From contig JAQWMR010000014.1 in assembly GCA_029246685.1 (NCBI GenBank), positions 1-39,642 on the forward strand: a stretch of DNA of 39,642 nt. Reading direction: 5' to 3'. The position numbers were made by a program, and so were the translations under genes. This document shows, one piece after another, positions 1-9,085 of the stretch. Within the stretch, counting starts at the first letter, position 1, and each line of letters begins with the position of its first letter. This DNA is from Acidimicrobiales bacterium. Lineage in GTDB: Bacteria > Actinomycetota > Acidimicrobiia > Acidimicrobiales > Aldehydirespiratoraceae. The notes beneath the pieces are model-generated. The model made no database searches and was not told the origin of the DNA. It saw only the letters and a program-made list of their open reading frames with translations.

Positions 1-425
1 CCGCCGCGCGCTTGCATGTGAGGGATCGCCGCCTGGGTGCAGAGCAGTGGGCCTCGGAAGTTGACGTTCATCACCCGGTCCCACTGGTCGTCGGGGATGT
101 CGGAGAGCCCGTATGGCGGCAGGTCCGTCATGATTGCGGCATTGTTGACCAGGATGTCGACGCCGCCGAAGACTGCGGCGGCATGGGCGGCCATCGCCTC
201 TGCCGACGCTGTTGATCGGACGTCGACAGCCGTGCCGCTGGCGGCATGACCATCGGCGGTGAGCGCGGCGGCGGCCGCCTCGGCGGCGTCGAGGTTCAGA
301 TCGGCGAGGACGACCGAGGCCCCCGCTTCGCAGAGGGCGCGCGCATAGACGGTGCCGATTCCACCGGCACCCCCGGTGATGATGGCCACGCGGTCGGACA
401 GGTCGAACAGCTCGTTGGGAGTCAT
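1..425 (-). CDS. SDR family oxidoreductase (3' end beyond window)
   Basis: The reverse strand reads open from an ATG at 425 to the window edge, giving about 141 residues. The product begins MTPNELFDLSDRVAIITGG and has the Rossmann dinucleotide motif TGGAGGIG, an acidic residue after the second strand (VVLADLN, which favours NAD) and the NNAA motif. These mark a classical short-chain dehydrogenase/reductase. The catalytic YxxxK lies outside the window. The gene diverges from the aldehyde dehydrogenase operon at 525, and a palindrome sits between the two starts. The likely role is oxidation of an alcohol or hydroxyacyl intermediate; the substrate cannot be told. The family is clear, the exact function is not. 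Confidence 0.85.
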   Translation of the reverse strand, partial: MTPNELFDLSDRVAIITGGAGGIGTVYARALCEAGASVVLADLNLDAAEAAAAALTADGHAASGTAVDVRSTASAEAMAAHAAAVFGGVDILVNNAAIMTDLPPYGLSDIPDDQWDRVMNVNFRGPLLCTQAAIPHMQARG

Positions 426-457
426 GCGCTCGACAGGACCACGCTCGAGCCGTCTAA

Positions 458-472
458 GTCAAGCAGCTTGAC
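458..472. promoter_or_regulatory. 15-bp palindrome in a divergent promoter
   Basis: GTCAAGC-A-GCTTGAC is a perfect 7-bp inverted repeat with a 1-nt centre, midway between the divergent starts at 425 (-) and 525 (+). Its right arm runs into TTGACA (468-473), a consensus -35 hexamer for the rightward operon, and its left arm gives TTGACT on the other strand. A repressor bound here could control both directions. The TetR-family gene at the end of the operon (4457) is the obvious candidate, by inference only. Confidence 0.5.
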
Positions 473-524
473 ATCAAAGCTGATTGGCTCAACAGTGGGG
501 GGCCAACGAGAGAGAGGCGACGCG

Positions 525-1985
525 ATGGCGCTCGACCGCACGGTCCCGGCTGTGCACCTTCACATCGGCGACGAACGTCGCCGCACCGGCTCGGGGGGCG
601 TTCACGAACACGTCTTCCCTGCCACGGGCGAGTCGCAGGGCCCGGTCCCGCTCGCCGGAACCGACGACGTCCACGACGCGGTACAGGCTGCGCACGCTGC
701 GCTCGAGGAGTGGCGTGGCCTCGCGCCGGCACGGCGTCGCGACCTGCTGGTGCGCCTCGCGGACCTGATCGAGCGCGACGCTCAGGAGTTCGCTCGGCTG
801 TCGGTACTCGACAACGGCATGACGCAGTTCATCGCTGCGTTCACGGCCGAGTCGATGCGTGACTACGCCCGCTACTACGCCGGTTGGGCCGACAAGATCG
901 AAGGGAGGGTCACGTCGTCGCCGGGCAGCGGACGCGAGTTGGCGTACACCGTTCCCGAGCCATACGGCGTCGTCGGGGTGATCATCACCTGGAACGGCCC
1001 GCTGGTGTCGATCGGGATGAAGGTGTTCCCCGCCCTCGCTGCCGGAAACACCACCGTCGTGAAGCCATCAGAGCTCACCCCGTACGCGACGGAGCACTTC
1101 ATGGCACTGGTCCGTGAAGCCGGTCTTCCCGCCGGAGTGGTCAACCTCTTGCCGGGCACCGCGGAGGCCGGCGACGCGCTCGTGGGCCACCCGCTCGTGC
1201 AGAAGGTGACGTTCACCGGCGGTCCTGCCGCCGCCCGAAAGATCCTCGCCAGATGCGCCGAGCACCTGAAACCGGCCGTCCTCGAGCTCGGCGGCAAGTC
1301 GGCGAACGTCGTGTTCCCCGACGCCGATCTCGACTCCGTCGCCTTCACGTCGGCGATCTCGGTCCACGGCACACTCGCCGGTCAGGGTTGTGCGCTCGGC
1401 ACTCGCCTTGTGGTGCACGACGACGTGTACGACGAGGTCGCTGGGAAGGTCGTCGAGTTCACGCGGACGCTGAAGGTCGGAAATCCTCTCGACGAGGCGA
1501 CCGGCATCGGGCCGGTGGTCAACCAGGCCGCCCGGGACCGCATCCTGGGCATGATCGAGCGGGCCCGAGCCGATGGCTCCGGCAAACTCCTCACCGGTGG
1601 CGGTATTCCGGTCGGCGCGCCCGGCGGCGGCTTCTATGTCGAGCCGACGGTGTTCGGCGACGTCGACCCCGAGAGTGAGCTCGGCCAAGTCGAGGTGTTC
1701 GGCCCGGTCCTCTGCATCCACCGGTTCAGTACAGAGGACGAAGCGGTCGCGATCGCCAACGCCACGCAGTACGGCCTCGCGTCGTACCTGTGGACCGGCG
1801 ACTCGCACCGGATCAATCGCCTGGTGCCCCGCCTCGAGGCGGGCGGCGTCTACGTCAACGGCGCCTCGCCCGTCGTCGGCTGCGAGCTGCCCTTCGGTGG
1901 CCTCGGCATCTCCGGGTTCGGCCGGGAGGGGGGCCTCGAGGGGCTCCTCGAGTTCGTGCGGACGAAGGCGGTGGCGGTCGGATGA
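525..1985 (+). CDS. NAD(P)-dependent aldehyde dehydrogenase
   Basis: The 486-residue product has the normal length for the ALDH superfamily, which oxidises aldehydes to carboxylates with NAD(P)+. Visible marks are the TWNGPL segment (Asn157), the KPSE cofactor motif near 180, LELGGKS with general base Glu254, and GQGC with catalytic Cys289. The reading frame stays open upstream to 246, but the ATG at 525 is chosen because AGAGAGG lies 8 bp before it and homology begins here. It is the first gene of a rightward operon and its stop overlaps the next start (ATGA). With the SDR downstream it could turn an alcohol to an acid in two steps. The substrate is unknown. Confidence 0.93.
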   Translation: MALDRTVPAVHLHIGDERRRTGSGGVHEHVFPATGESQGPVPLAGTDDVHDAVQAAHAALEEWRGLAPARRRDLLVRLADLIERDAQEFARLSVLDNGMTQFIAAFTAESMRDYARYYAGWADKIEGRVTSSPGSGRELAYTVPEPYGVVGVIITWNGPLVSIGMKVFPALAAGNTTVVKPSELTPYATEHFMALVREAGLPAGVVNLLPGTAEAGDALVGHPLVQKVTFTGGPAAARKILARCAEHLKPAVLELGGKSANVVFPDADLDSVAFTSAISVHGTLAGQGCALGTRLVVHDDVYDEVAGKVVEFTRTLKVGNPLDEATGIGPVVNQAARDRILGMIERARADGSGKLLTGGGIPVGAPGGGFYVEPTVFGDVDPESELGQVEVFGPVLCIHRFSTEDEAVAIANATQYGLASYLWTGDSHRINRLVPRLEAGGVYVNGASPVVGCELPFGGLGISGFGREGGLEGLLEFVRTKAVAVG

Positions 1986-2797
1986 CGATTTCCCTGGATC
2001 TCGACGGCGCGGCGGCCGTGCTCACGGGCGCAGGGAGCGGCATCGGTCGGGCGTCGGCCATGGCGTTGGCCCGACGCGGCGTGGCGGTCGCGGTCAGCGA
2101 TCTCGACGAACAACGCGCGGCCGAGACCGCGAAACTCGTCGAGGCGGCGGGAGGCACGGCAGAAGCGTTCTGCGTCGACGTCACCGACCAGGCTCAGCTC
2201 GAAGCGCTGCGAGACGGCTGCCTCGACCGGTTCGGCCGTCTCGACATCGTCATGAACAACGTCGGCGTCCTCGCGATGGGTGCGCCGGAGTCACTGCCGA
2301 TGGACGCGTGGCAGCGCACGTTCGACATCAACGTCATGAGCATCGCCCGCAGCAACCTCGTTTTCCTGCCCCACCTCGTCGAACAGGGTCGCGGCCATGT
2401 CGTCAATACGTCGTCGGCGTCGGGGCTGCTGGCGTATGGGTACGACCGGCTGCCCTACGTCGCCAGCAAGCACGCCATCGTCGGGATCTCCGAGGCGCTC
2501 GCGCTGTACCTGGCCCCGAAAGGCGTCGGCGTCACGCTCCTGTGCCCTTCCGGGGTCATCACCAACATCCTCGAACAGATCACCGTCTACGGCGAGTCGG
2601 CCGTCACGCCGCGGGCGCCCCAGCACCGACTGGTCGAGCCCGACGATGTCGGGGAACTCGTCGCGGACGCCGTCGAACACGGCACGTTCCTGGTCGTCAC
2701 CGAACCCGACATGCACGCGGAGTTGCGCGAGCGGGTGGAGGACATCGAGACCTACCTGCAACGCATGATCGAAGCTCAGACCACTGAGGAGGATTGA
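1982..2797 (+). CDS. SDR family oxidoreductase
   Basis: This 271-residue classical SDR has TGAGSGIG (residues 15-22), an Asp after strand two (VSDLD), the variant MNNVG in place of NNAG, an active-site Ser near 144, Tyr159 and Lys163 (YVASK). The ATG overlaps the ALDH stop by four bases, so the two are probably translationally coupled. The C-terminal part (about 230-271) is acidic and helical, without the usual GG-containing C-terminal motif of FabG-like enzymes. It is probably an alcohol or ketone oxidoreductase supplying or using the ALDH substrate. Family certain, substrate unknown. Confidence 0.92.
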   Translation: MTISLDLDGAAAVLTGAGSGIGRASAMALARRGVAVAVSDLDEQRAAETAKLVEAAGGTAEAFCVDVTDQAQLEALRDGCLDRFGRLDIVMNNVGVLAMGAPESLPMDAWQRTFDINVMSIARSNLVFLPHLVEQGRGHVVNTSSASGLLAYGYDRLPYVASKHAIVGISEALALYLAPKGVGVTLLCPSGVITNILEQITVYGESAVTPRAPQHRLVEPDDVGELVADAVEHGTFLVVTEPDMHAELRERVEDIETYLQRMIEAQTTEED

Positions 2798-2799
2798 CG

Positions 2800-3594
2800 A
2801 TGTTCGAGTTCCGCGACGCGGAGGAACGGCGCTCGCTCGCCCTGGCCGAGTACGAGCACATCATGACCACGCCGGGACCCGGTCCGATGGGTGCCTTCAT
2901 CGAGACCGGCGTGATCGGCTTTGTGTTCGGCGAGATGTGGCGCCGCGGCGTACTCACCCCCCGCGACCGAAGGTTCATCACCCTGTGCTGCGTCGGCATC
3001 GCCGACGCCGACATGCCGATCGAGACCCACGTCTGGGCGGCCCTCAACAGCGGCGATCTCACCTATGAGGAGTACGACGAATTCGTGCTCTTCTTCGGCA
3101 CGCAGGCCGGCTGGCCCAAGGCGTCGGTGATGTTGTCCCACGGGATGACGTCGCTGTTCAAGCTCGCCGAGGAACGCGGCGACGATCTCGCCCAGCACGA
3201 CTTCGAGTGGTGGGCCGAGCCGACCGATGACGACACGCGCCGTCGACGCGGCGAGGCTGCGTACGAATCGATCCACGGCGCGTCGGCGCCATCGGCGGAC
3301 ACTGCGTTCGCCGGGGGTGCCTACCTCGACTTCCTCTACGGCGAGGTATGGACGCGCGACCGCTACCTGACGCGACGCGATCGCCGGATCATCGCGATCT
3401 GCTGCTCAGCCGCCGCCGGGGTCGACGAAGAGACCACCGAGCACGTCAGAGCCGCGCTTGCGCTCGGGGATCTCACGTTTGAGGAGCTCCAAGAACTCGT
3501 CGTCCACTACGCCGTGTATCTGGGCTGGCCGCTCGGCCGTCGACTCGACGATACCGTCCGTCGAGAAGCCGACCAGGAGGGACTTGCGCCGTGA
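2800..3594 (+). CDS. Tandem carboxymuconolactone-decarboxylase-domain protein
   Basis: The 264-residue product carries two carboxymuconolactone decarboxylase (CMD/AhpD-like) modules. Each has a CC pair (ITLCCVGIAD; IAICCSAAAG), then an acidic/His segment (ETHVWAAL; TEHVRAAL), then GDLT(Y/F)EE and GWP. The family includes gamma-carboxymuconolactone decarboxylases of the protocatechuate pathway and peroxidase-like AhpD proteins. Here the role is open. The ATG at 2800 is favoured over an in-frame TTG at 2794 because GGAGG sits about 8 bp before it. Its stop overlaps the next start (GTGA). The setting is consistent with ring-cleavage product metabolism, but no dioxygenase lies nearby. Confidence 0.8.
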   Translation: MFEFRDAEERRSLALAEYEHIMTTPGPGPMGAFIETGVIGFVFGEMWRRGVLTPRDRRFITLCCVGIADADMPIETHVWAALNSGDLTYEEYDEFVLFFGTQAGWPKASVMLSHGMTSLFKLAEERGDDLAQHDFEWWAEPTDDDTRRRRGEAAYESIHGASAPSADTAFAGGAYLDFLYGEVWTRDRYLTRRDRRIIAICCSAAAGVDEETTEHVRAALALGDLTFEELQELVVHYAVYLGWPLGRRLDDTVRREADQEGLAP

Positions 3595-4421
3595 GCGGGC
3601 CCGATCGGCTGCGGGTCGGCTTCGTGGGTCTCGGCAGCCAGGGCGCTCCCATGGCTCGACGAATCGCCGAGGACGGTTTCCCCACCGTGTTGTGGGCACG
3701 CCGTCCCGAATCGGTTGCGCCGTTCGCCGACACCGGCGCCACGGTGGTCGCGACTCCCGCCGAGTTGGGCGCATCCTGTGAGGTACTCGGCATCTGCGTC
3801 GTCGATGACGCTGGCGTGGAGGAGGTGCTCCTCGGTGCCGACGGGGCGCTGGTCGCGATGGCTCCCGGCTCGATCGTGCTGGTCCACAGCACCGTGCGCC
3901 CCGGGACGTGCCGGCGGCTACAGACCGCCCGACCGGACGTGTCGATCGTCGACGCGCCGGTCTCCGGCGGCGGTCAGAAGGCCGCAGAGCGAGAACTCCT
4001 CGTCATGGTGGGCGGACCCGAAGCGGCGGTCGAGCGCTGCCAGCCGGTACTGGCTACCTTTGGAAACCCGGTGCTGCACCTGGGCCCGCTCGGGGCCGGC
4101 CAGGAGGCCAAGCTCCTGAACAACGCCGTGTTCACGGCCCAGCTGGCGATCGCCGCCGAGGCGTTCGCCCTCGCCGGAGAGCGTGGTCTCGACCGGGTGG
4201 CGCTCGCAACGATTCTGTCCTCGGGCAGCGGTCGCAGCTACGCGGCCGAGATCGTCGCCGGCGTCGAGTTCGATCTGGCCGCGTTCGGACCCCTGGCCGG
4301 CGACCTGCTCGCCAAGGATGTCGCCATCCTCGACGAAGAGGTCGGCCTTGCGTCCACGAGCCTCGGCGTCGCGGCCCGCACCGCGCTCGAGCGAATGGGT
4401 GTCGTGCCCGCCGACGGTTGA
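3591..4421 (+). CDS. 3-hydroxyisobutyrate dehydrogenase-family oxidoreductase
   Basis: The 276-residue product belongs to the beta-hydroxyacid dehydrogenase family. It has an N-terminal Rossmann motif GFVGLGSQGAP (residues 10-20), the substrate-loop motif DAPVSGG (121-127) and the catalytic Lys174 in GAGQEAKLLNN. Such enzymes oxidise beta-hydroxyacids with NAD(P)+ to semialdehydes; an aldehyde of this kind could feed the ALDH at 525. The start is GTG, overlapping the upstream stop, with GGAGGG about 9 bp before it. Substrate specificity (3-hydroxyisobutyrate, tartronate or another acid) cannot be settled by eye. Confidence 0.87.
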   Translation: MSGPDRLRVGFVGLGSQGAPMARRIAEDGFPTVLWARRPESVAPFADTGATVVATPAELGASCEVLGICVVDDAGVEEVLLGADGALVAMAPGSIVLVHSTVRPGTCRRLQTARPDVSIVDAPVSGGGQKAAERELLVMVGGPEAAVERCQPVLATFGNPVLHLGPLGAGQEAKLLNNAVFTAQLAIAAEAFALAGERGLDRVALATILSSGSGRSYAAEIVAGVEFDLAAFGPLAGDLLAKDVAILDEEVGLASTSLGVAARTALERMGVVPADG

Positions 4422-4456
4422 CCCGTTCGGCCCGCCGGATGTGGAAGGGTGCCGGT

Positions 4457-5110
4457 GTGGCCGACGACGAGCTCACCTCCGCGAGCGCTACCCGCCTCGT
4501 TCTCACCGCGGAGCGTCTCTTCGCGCTATACGGAATAGAGGGCGTCTCGCTCCGGCAGATCTCGTTGGACTCCGGCTCCTCCAACAACTCCGCGGTCCAC
4601 TACTACTTTGGTTCCAAGGATGGCCTGATCGAAGCGATCCTGCGCCACCGGGTGCCTCAGTTGCTCGCCGAACGTCGCCTGCTTGCCTCGCAGTCCGACC
4701 CGACCGACATCCGGTCGTTGTTCAGTGCCCACTACCTGCCGTTGCTGCACATGGCGGACGACCCCGACAACCACTATGTCACCTTCGTCGAGCAACTCCA
4801 GCGCCGCGATCTCGCCGCCGGCATCGGCTCGTTCGCTCTGCCCGACGAGGGCAAACACGCCGACGCCCTTTTCCGTCAGACTCTCGAGCCGCTTCTCGTG
4901 GACCTCGATCCGCGGCTTCGCGCGAGCCGTGTGGTGCAGGCACAGCTGCTGTGCCTCCACGCGGCAGCCGACCGGGAGCACGCCAACGCCGGCGGCAACG
5001 AGGTCGAGCCTCTTGACCTCTTCGTCAGCTCACTGCTTGACGGCATCACCGGCTTCCTGCAGGCTCCCGCGACGAACCCAACGCTCCGGCGGCTCGACTC
5101 TCTCACCTGA
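4457..5110 (+). CDS. TetR/AcrR family regulator
   Basis: The 217-residue product has an N-terminal TetR helix-turn-helix (LFALYGIEGVSLRQISLDSG, then NSAVHYYFGSKDGLIEAIL) and a helical, variable C-terminal ligand domain. The GTG start is preceded by GGAAGGG at 4442-4448; an in-frame ATG at 4439 is possible but has no ribosome binding site. It is the last gene of the rightward operon and may control the 458-472 palindrome. Its stop codon lies inside the decayed IS end (5103-5110), so the insertion or its decay ended exactly at the gene's tail. Confidence 0.88.
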   Translation: MADDELTSASATRLVLTAERLFALYGIEGVSLRQISLDSGSSNNSAVHYYFGSKDGLIEAILRHRVPQLLAERRLLASQSDPTDIRSLFSAHYLPLLHMADDPDNHYVTFVEQLQRRDLAAGIGSFALPDEGKHADALFRQTLEPLLVDLDPRLRASRVVQAQLLCLHAAADREHANAGGNEVEPLDLFVSSLLDGITGFLQAPATNPTLRRLDSLT

Positions 5111-5694
5111 ACCCGACTGGCCGATAGGCCCTCGTCGTGTGGGCAACGAGCGTCGCTGACGCGGCGGGGTCGATCGACCAGCCGACGACACGGCGACTGT
5201 GGGCGTCGAGAACCACGCAGCAGTAGAGCTTGCTTTCGCGGGTGCGATGCTCGGTGATGTCGGTGACCCACAGCTGGTTCGGCTGCTCGCGATCAAAGGA
5301 CCGTTCCACGAGGTCAGCCGAGGTGATGGCCCGGCTCGCTCTCTTGAACCGGCGATTCATCGGGAGACCGACCAGGCCGGCGTTTCGCATCAGCACTGCG
5401 ACCTGGTTGTGGCCGACGATCACGTCGCGTCCGAGCCGAAGCTCGGCGTGAACGCGAGGTGCGCCGTAGGTGCCGCGCGAGGCGGTGTGGATCTCGACGA
5501 GCTGCCTTCAGCTCAGCGGACTCTGTGGTCGACCTGCCTGGGCGTTGACCGGCGTCGATCAGATGCTGGTTGCGCCAGTTGTAGATCGCGTTCGCCGACA
5601 CGTCGAGATCGGCCGCGATGTCTGCGACCTTCGCGCCTGCGTCGAGCAACGCCAGCACACGCTGACGGAACTCAGACGGATACTGATGGGGCAT
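5103..5694 (-). mobile_element. IS3-family transposase remnant
   Basis: Read leftwards from ATG 5694, the first 60 or so codons are an IS3/IS911-type OrfA helix-turn-helix (YPSEFRQRVLALLDAGAKV...AIYNWRNQHL). In another frame the sequence then passes straight into OrfB (HTASRGTYGAPRVHAELRLG, then the integrase core start WVTDITEH and VVLDAHSRRVVGW), ending at 5103. The OrfA-OrfB junction is deleted, and everything after the first catalytic Asp, including the second Asp and the Glu of the DDE triad, is missing. It is therefore dead. I could not find terminal inverted repeats. Confidence 0.85.
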
Positions 5695-5854
5695 GGCGAT
5701 CTCCTTAGATCAGCACCACCAATTCCAATATGCCGTGCGCGAGAAAGCGGGGGACATCAGATCGACATGGTCAGGTACGGCTCCGACTACTTGCTCGGTC
5801 TGGCGACCCTCGCACCGCGACCTTTTACGGCGCAGGTTGTCGTCGGCGGGAGAG

Positions 5855-5872
5855 TTTGAACGCACGTTCGAT
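5855..5872. promoter_or_regulatory. Operator, motif 1 (TTTGAACGCACGTTCGAT)
   Basis: This near-palindrome has the core GAAC-N4-GTTC that recurs at 11044, 25210 and 27512. It overlaps a plausible -35 (TTGAAC, 5856-5861) placed 17 bp from TAGTTT (5879-5884), and lies 36 bp before the SDR start at 5908. Binding here should block the promoter of the SDR/molybdenum-hydroxylase operon. A TetR-type repressor is inferred from the motif shape. Confidence 0.6.
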
Positions 5873-5907
5873 TTAGCCTAGTTTCTCCTCGATTGCGGGA
5901 GGACATC

Positions 5908-6723
5908 ATGGGAAAACTCGAGGGCAAGGTCGCGTTCATCACGGGTGCGGCACGCGGACAAGGGAGAGCGCACGCGGTTCGGCTCGCTGAAGAGGGCGCG
6001 GACATAGTTGCCGTCGATGTGTGTCGACAATTCGATTCTGTGGGCTATGCAATGGCGACTCGCGATGACCTCGACGAGACCGCGCGGCTCGTGAAGGACC
6101 TCGGTCGAGGGGTGGTCACCAGCGAGGTGGACGTCCGCGATGCCGCCGCCCTCGCCGAAGCTCTGGAATCGGGCATGGCTGAGCTGGGACAGGTAAGCGT
6201 TGTGATCGCGAACGCTGGCGTGGGACCGGGTGGAATGGTCGCCGACGACCAGCAGTGGGACGACATTGTTGGGGTCAACCTCAAGGGGGTGTTCAACACT
6301 GGCCGGGTGGTCATCCCTTCGATGATCGAGGCCGGGCTTGGCGGGTCGATCATTCTCACGAGTTCGACTGGCGGCCTCATTGGTTCTCCGACGAACAACG
6401 CTGGGATGCTTGGCTATACCGCCGCGAAGCATGGCGTGATCGGGTTGATGCGGTCGTGGGCCAACTACCTGGCACCACACCGCATCCGCGTCAACAGCAT
6501 TGCGCCGACGACGGTACGTACGCCGATGGCCAACAACGGCGATGTTTCGTTGATCGTTCAGCATGCGCCCGAGCTTGAGAACGCGCTCACAAATGCGCTT
6601 CCAGTGGAGGCGGTCGAGGCGATCGACATCGCGAATGCCGCGGCCTGGCTTGCCTCTGATGAGGCTCGCTACGTGACGGGCACGGTGGTTCCGGTCGATG
6701 CCGGGAACATCAACCGGCGTTGA
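5908..6723 (+). CDS. Mycofactocin-coupled SDR family oxidoreductase
   Basis: The 271-residue product closely fits the mycofactocin-associated (carveol-dehydrogenase-like) SDR group: GKLEGKVAFITGAARGQGR at the start, AVDVC after strand two with the extended loop that follows, VIANAGVG, and Tyr170/Lys174 (GYTAAK). Members of this group hold NAD tightly and are thought to pass electrons to the redox cofactor mycofactocin rather than to free NAD. The ATG is preceded by GGGAGGA at 5898-5904. It is the first gene after a motif-1 operator and leads a molybdenum-hydroxylase operon. The alcohol oxidised is unknown, and no mycofactocin synthesis genes are in the window. Confidence 0.85.
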   Translation: MGKLEGKVAFITGAARGQGRAHAVRLAEEGADIVAVDVCRQFDSVGYAMATRDDLDETARLVKDLGRGVVTSEVDVRDAAALAEALESGMAELGQVSVVIANAGVGPGGMVADDQQWDDIVGVNLKGVFNTGRVVIPSMIEAGLGGSIILTSSTGGLIGSPTNNAGMLGYTAAKHGVIGLMRSWANYLAPHRIRVNSIAPTTVRTPMANNGDVSLIVQHAPELENALTNALPVEAVEAIDIANAAAWLASDEARYVTGTVVPVDAGNINRR

Positions 6724-6748
6724 GGTGTCGTCGGCTGATGGATGCTCC

Positions 6749-9085
6749 ATGAGTGGAGTTCAACAGACGGATAGTCCGTCCTCGCCGCCCTCCGGTCGAG
6801 TCGTCGGAACCCGTGTCCCGCGAGTTGAGGACGCCCGGCTTCTCACCGGTCGGGGTCGATACGTCGATGATGTGCAACGTTCGGGGATGTTGCATGCGTG
6901 CTTCGTGAGAAGTCCGTTGGCGCGCGCCCGGATCGCGTCGGTGGATGTGGAGAAGGCTTGCGCAGTCGCTGGGGTCCGTGGCGTGTTGACCGGCGCGGAC
7001 ATCAATGGTGAGGTTGTCGACCTCTGGTACTCCCAGGTCGGTCCCGACGTGCCGCGGACTCCGCTTCCGCCGCTCGCCGAAGGCGAGGTTCGTTTCGCGG
7101 GTGACCCCGTCGCGCTCGTCGTCGCCGATGATCGATACGTTGCCGAGGATGCCGCCGAACTCGTTGCGGTCGACTACGAACCGCTCGATGCCGTGGTCGA
7201 CCTTCATGCGGCCCTCGACTCGGACTCGCTGGTCCATGAAGGGTGGGCCGGTAACGTCTGCGCGGAGTTGGCAACGCCGACCGATCACTTGGCGGAAGCG
7301 TTCGCGAATGCAGCACATGTCGTGGAGACCGAAATTCATCAGCAGGCGTACGTCGCTTGCCCGCTCGAGACGAGGGGACTCGTCGTTGAGTGGTCGCCGG
7401 CTGACGGGTCGCTGTCGGTGTGGGCATCGAGTCAGTCCCCACACGATTTCCGTCAGTTTGCGTCCCGCCTGCTCGGGGTGGCCGAGCACAAGATCCGGGT
7501 GATTTGTCAGGATACCGGGGGTGGGTTCGGGCAGAAGATCAACGCCCACCGCGAGGACATTGTCTTGTTGTTGGCGGCCCGGCACTTCCCTGCTCCGCTC
7601 AAGTACATCGAGGACCGTCGCGAGAATCTCATGGCGAGCTCATCGCGGCGCGAGAGTGGCCGGGTCAGAATGGCGTTGAACGCGGAGGGAGTCGTCCAGG
7701 CGGCGACAATCGACCACCTCTCCAACGCGGGCGCGTACCCGATCCCGTACCCGTTGATCTCCAGCGCGGCCGTGGGAGCGATCTTTCCCGGTCCGCTCAA
7801 GTACCAACTTGGCGCGTTTTCGACGAAGTGCGTATTCACGAACACACCTGGCTTGACCGCGTATCGTGGCCCATGGGAGTTCGAAACGCTCGCCCGCGAG
7901 GTCTCGCTCGACGCCGCCGCTCGCCAGATTGGCGTCGACCCGGCCGAGCTACGGCGGCGAAACATGTTGAGCCGTCACGATCTGCCGCACACCAACGCAT
8001 TGGGGATGACACTGACGGACATGACGCCGCTCGAGACGCTGGAGTTGGCGCTTGAGGCGGTCGAGTACGAGGTGTTTCGCCAGGAGCAGGACGAAGCGAG
8101 AGCCCAAGGACGCTACCTCGGGATCGGGATCAGTAGCTATGTGGAGCCCACCACCACGAACATGCCGCACCATGGCAGCGAGGGAGCGACGATCAGAGTC
8201 GAACCGTCGGGAACTGTCAACGTGTATCTCGCCGGAGGGTCGGCCGGCAACAGTCTGGAGACGACGGCGATTCAACTGACCGCCGACGCGCTCGACGTCG
8301 ATGTCGGGGTCGTCAACACCGTTCAGGGCGATACCGCGTTGACTCCGTTCGGGTCGGGCACGGCCGGGAGTCGAAGCGGGTCGATGGTCGCGGGGGCCAT
8401 CCGTGAGACTGCCGCGATTCTGCGCAACCGCATAGCGGAGGTTGCCGCGGACGCGCTCGGTGTGCGTGCCGAGGTCATCGAAGTCGCCGGCGGCAGCGCC
8501 TTCGTCGAGGCCAATCCGATCAACGCGCTCACCTTGGCCGAAGTGGCCCACCATGCCTATTTCGGCAAGGACGCGGCGGGCGGGCTCGAGGCCAGCGCCC
8601 GCTATCACACGCAGGCGCCGAATTTGTGGGCGAATGCCTCCCACATCTGCACAGTCGAGGTCGATATCGAGACAGGATTGGTCCGCATCCTTCGCTACGT
8701 GGTTGCCGAGGATTGCGGGCCGATGATCAATCCCAATGTCGTTGAAGGTCAGATCGCAGGCGGGGTTGTCCAGGGCATCGGCGGCGCACTTCTCGAGCAC
8801 TTCGAGTGGGATGTGGACGGGAACCCACTCGCTACCACGTTCGTCGACTACTTGCTGCCCAGCACTACCGACGTCCCGATCATCGAGTACCTGCACATGG
8901 AGGGATCACCTGGGCCGGGCCCGGGAGGTTTCAAGGGGGTCGGCGAAGGTGGCGCAATCGGAGCCCCGGCGGCGGTTGCCAACGCCGTCGCCGATGCGCT
9001 GTCTCCGTTCGGCGTAGAACTCCGCGAGCTTCCGCTGAGCCCGGCGACGCTGTTGCGTCACCTCGCCGATGGAGGCGCAGGATGA
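6749..9085 (+). CDS. Xanthine dehydrogenase/CoxL-family molybdopterin subunit
   Basis: The product of about 778 residues has the usual length and order of the molybdopterin-binding subunit of molybdenum hydroxylases: an N-terminal a/b-hammerhead domain (RLLTGRGRYVDDV, HACFVRSPLARARI), the QDTGGGFGQK motif, TAYRGPWEFE, and near residue 733 the catalytic Glu in GVGEGGAIGAP. The AYRCSFR loop of true CO dehydrogenase is replaced by AYRGPWE, so an aldehyde or N-heterocycle/aromatic hydroxylase is more likely than CO oxidation. The frame is open from ATG 6698, but ATG 6749 avoids overlap with the SDR. The stop overlaps the FAD subunit start (ATGA). Confidence 0.92.
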   Translation: MSGVQQTDSPSSPPSGRVVGTRVPRVEDARLLTGRGRYVDDVQRSGMLHACFVRSPLARARIASVDVEKACAVAGVRGVLTGADINGEVVDLWYSQVGPDVPRTPLPPLAEGEVRFAGDPVALVVADDRYVAEDAAELVAVDYEPLDAVVDLHAALDSDSLVHEGWAGNVCAELATPTDHLAEAFANAAHVVETEIHQQAYVACPLETRGLVVEWSPADGSLSVWASSQSPHDFRQFASRLLGVAEHKIRVICQDTGGGFGQKINAHREDIVLLLAARHFPAPLKYIEDRRENLMASSSRRESGRVRMALNAEGVVQAATIDHLSNAGAYPIPYPLISSAAVGAIFPGPLKYQLGAFSTKCVFTNTPGLTAYRGPWEFETLAREVSLDAAARQIGVDPAELRRRNMLSRHDLPHTNALGMTLTDMTPLETLELALEAVEYEVFRQEQDEARAQGRYLGIGISSYVEPTTTNMPHHGSEGATIRVEPSGTVNVYLAGGSAGNSLETTAIQLTADALDVDVGVVNTVQGDTALTPFGSGTAGSRSGSMVAGAIRETAAILRNRIAEVAADALGVRAEVIEVAGGSAFVEANPINALTLAEVAHHAYFGKDAAGGLEASARYHTQAPNLWANASHICTVEVDIETGLVRILRYVVAEDCGPMINPNVVEGQIAGGVVQGIGGALLEHFEWDVDGNPLATTFVDYLLPSTTDVPIIEYLHMEGSPGPGPGGFKGVGEGGAIGAPAAVANAVADALSPFGVELRELPLSPATLLRHLADGGAG

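Noticed and set aside
246..524. Upstream extension of the aldehyde dehydrogenase frame
   Set aside because: It would overlap the divergent SDR and its promoter palindrome. A good ribosome binding site and the start of homology favour 525.
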